The notes under the pieces: model-generated
Told to the model about the DNA's origin: nothing
The model's database searches: none
The model's input: the letters and a program-made list of their open reading frames with translations, nothing else
Position numbers and translations under genes: made by a program
Assembly (NCBI GenBank): GCA_002331625.1
Contig: DCZN01000107.1
Location: forward strand, 27,519-42,523
DNA length: 15,005 nucleotides
DNA from: Nitrospira sp. UBA2083
GTDB taxonomy: Bacteria > Nitrospirota > Nitrospiria > Nitrospirales > Nitrospiraceae
Reading direction: 5' to 3'
In this document: positions 14,514 to 15,005 of the stretch, piece by piece
Layout of the letters: every line of letters begins with the position of its first letter
Position numbering within the stretch: position 1 is the stretch's first letter

Positions 14514-14835
14514 AGTCAGAGTAACGATGAATGCGACAATTCATCTCACAACAATGTGACTAAACGGCACCTCAGCGAATCAATATGTCCTCATACCGCT
14601 TTCCTCCTTTGATCGCTTCGCATACACAAATCAAGATTTGATCCCAAGTTCAAATCCTCATATATGAAGAAGTAGCTCTCATATTTTTCAGTCCCGTGTT
14701 TTTGTGCTGACGATCGGCATAGGAGGTCTGCATAAGCATCTCTCCTAAAATACACCCCCTGGCCACGGTTGCGCAGAGTGTGAAGCGGGCGGGGTGATGT
14801 CTTCATCCACCACGCACACAACAAGGAGGCACAGC
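14514..14835 (+). other. 322-nt AT-richer intergenic spacer with hairpins
   Basis: No convincing gene is seen; a 77-codon minus-strand frame (14591-14824, TTG start) shows no family features. GATGAAT/ATTCATC (14526-14545) forms a 7-bp hairpin soon after the toxin gene, but without a T-run. A second hairpin is TAGGAG/CTCCTA with an inner TGC/GCA stem (14720-14747). Base composition is clearly more AT-rich at 14580-14720 than in the neighbouring genes, which may point to an acquired segment or a regulatory region. Confidence 0.6.
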
Positions 14836-15005
14836 ATGAGCTTTCTCGAACAGACCGGATCCGCCAACCCCTTCGACGGCATCGATGTGGGGGATCACAG
14901 CGCCCCCACCCTCGCCGACCTTGACGGCGACGGCGACCTTGACGTGGTCATCGGGGAATTCTTTGGCCAACTGCGCTACTTTCAGAACACCGGCACGGCC
15001 ACCGC
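14836..15005 (+). CDS. FG-GAP/VCBS-repeat protein, N-terminal fragment (runs off window)
   Basis: The ATG at 14836 has a near-ideal Shine-Dalgarno, AAGGAGG at 14823-14829. The 56 visible residues contain DVGDHSAPTLADLDGDGDLD followed by VVIGEFFGQLRYFQNTG, a classic FG-GAP/VCBS beta-propeller repeat whose D-x-D-x-D-G-D loop binds calcium. Such repeats are found in integrin-like propellers and in large secreted adhesins. No signal peptide is visible at the N-terminus, so a C-terminal secretion signal (type I or another system) would be expected if the protein is exported. The 3' part is outside the window, so length and further domains are unknown. Confidence 0.8.
   Translation, partial: MSFLEQTGSANPFDGIDVGDHSAPTLADLDGDGDLDVVIGEFFGQLRYFQNTGTAT

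Noticed and set aside
14760..14776. Sigma-54-like GG-N10-GC spacing
   Set aside because: Only the GG and GC dinucleotides fit; the flanking consensus positions do not match, so chance is likely.
14591..14824. 77-codon minus-strand frame with TTG start
   Set aside because: It has no family resemblance, lies in an AT-rich spacer, and only a TTG start gives it this length.

Overview
The window looks like a GC-rich bacterial chromosome. All genes I accept lie on the + strand. Codon use and gene style remind me of Nitrospirota (Nitrospira-like), but no rRNA or other phylogenetic marker is present, so this is only an impression. No tRNA, rRNA, CRISPR array or insertion sequence was seen.

Region 1 (about 1-8157) is a tightly packed, mostly overlapping gene series that I read as a biosynthetic cluster for a ribosomally made, post-translationally modified peptide (RiPP). 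In order it holds the end of a glycosyltransferase-like gene, a SAM methyltransferase, a PqqD-like leader-binding protein, radical SAM enzymes A and B, two nearly identical 81-residue precursor peptides, an HPr-kinase-like ATPase, radical SAM enzyme C, a NTP_transf_5-type nucleotidyltransferase and an S24/S26 signal-peptidase-like protein. The precursors carry a YxxPxL motif, as in lasso-peptide leaders, then five invariant cysteines and a C-terminal serine. No lasso cyclase or transglutaminase-like leader peptidase is seen. The set therefore combines a lasso-type leader and lasso-type accessory genes (kinase plus nucleotidyltransferase) with radical SAM chemistry. The suggested flow is: PqqD-like protein presents the leader, three radical SAM enzymes modify the cysteine-rich core, the kinase and nucleotidyltransferase decorate the peptide, and the S26-like protease removes the leader. 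Product chemistry is inference.

Region 2 (8158-9577) is an ECF sigma factor with a translationally coupled membrane anti-sigma factor, preceded by a candidate extended -10 promoter. Region 3 (9666-11677) is tadA (tRNA adenosine deaminase), overlapping by 4 nt an APC-family amino acid permease. Region 4 (11678-13630) is a spacer with a hairpin and a promoter candidate, then a B12-binding-domain radical SAM enzyme. Its N-terminus makes sense only if translation starts at a CTG codon behind a good Shine-Dalgarno sequence.

Region 5 (13808-14513) is a ribbon-helix-helix antitoxin and PIN toxin pair with a promoter and a palindromic operator candidate. Region 6 (14514-15005) is a more AT-rich spacer with hairpins, then the start of an FG-GAP/VCBS-repeat protein cut by the window edge.
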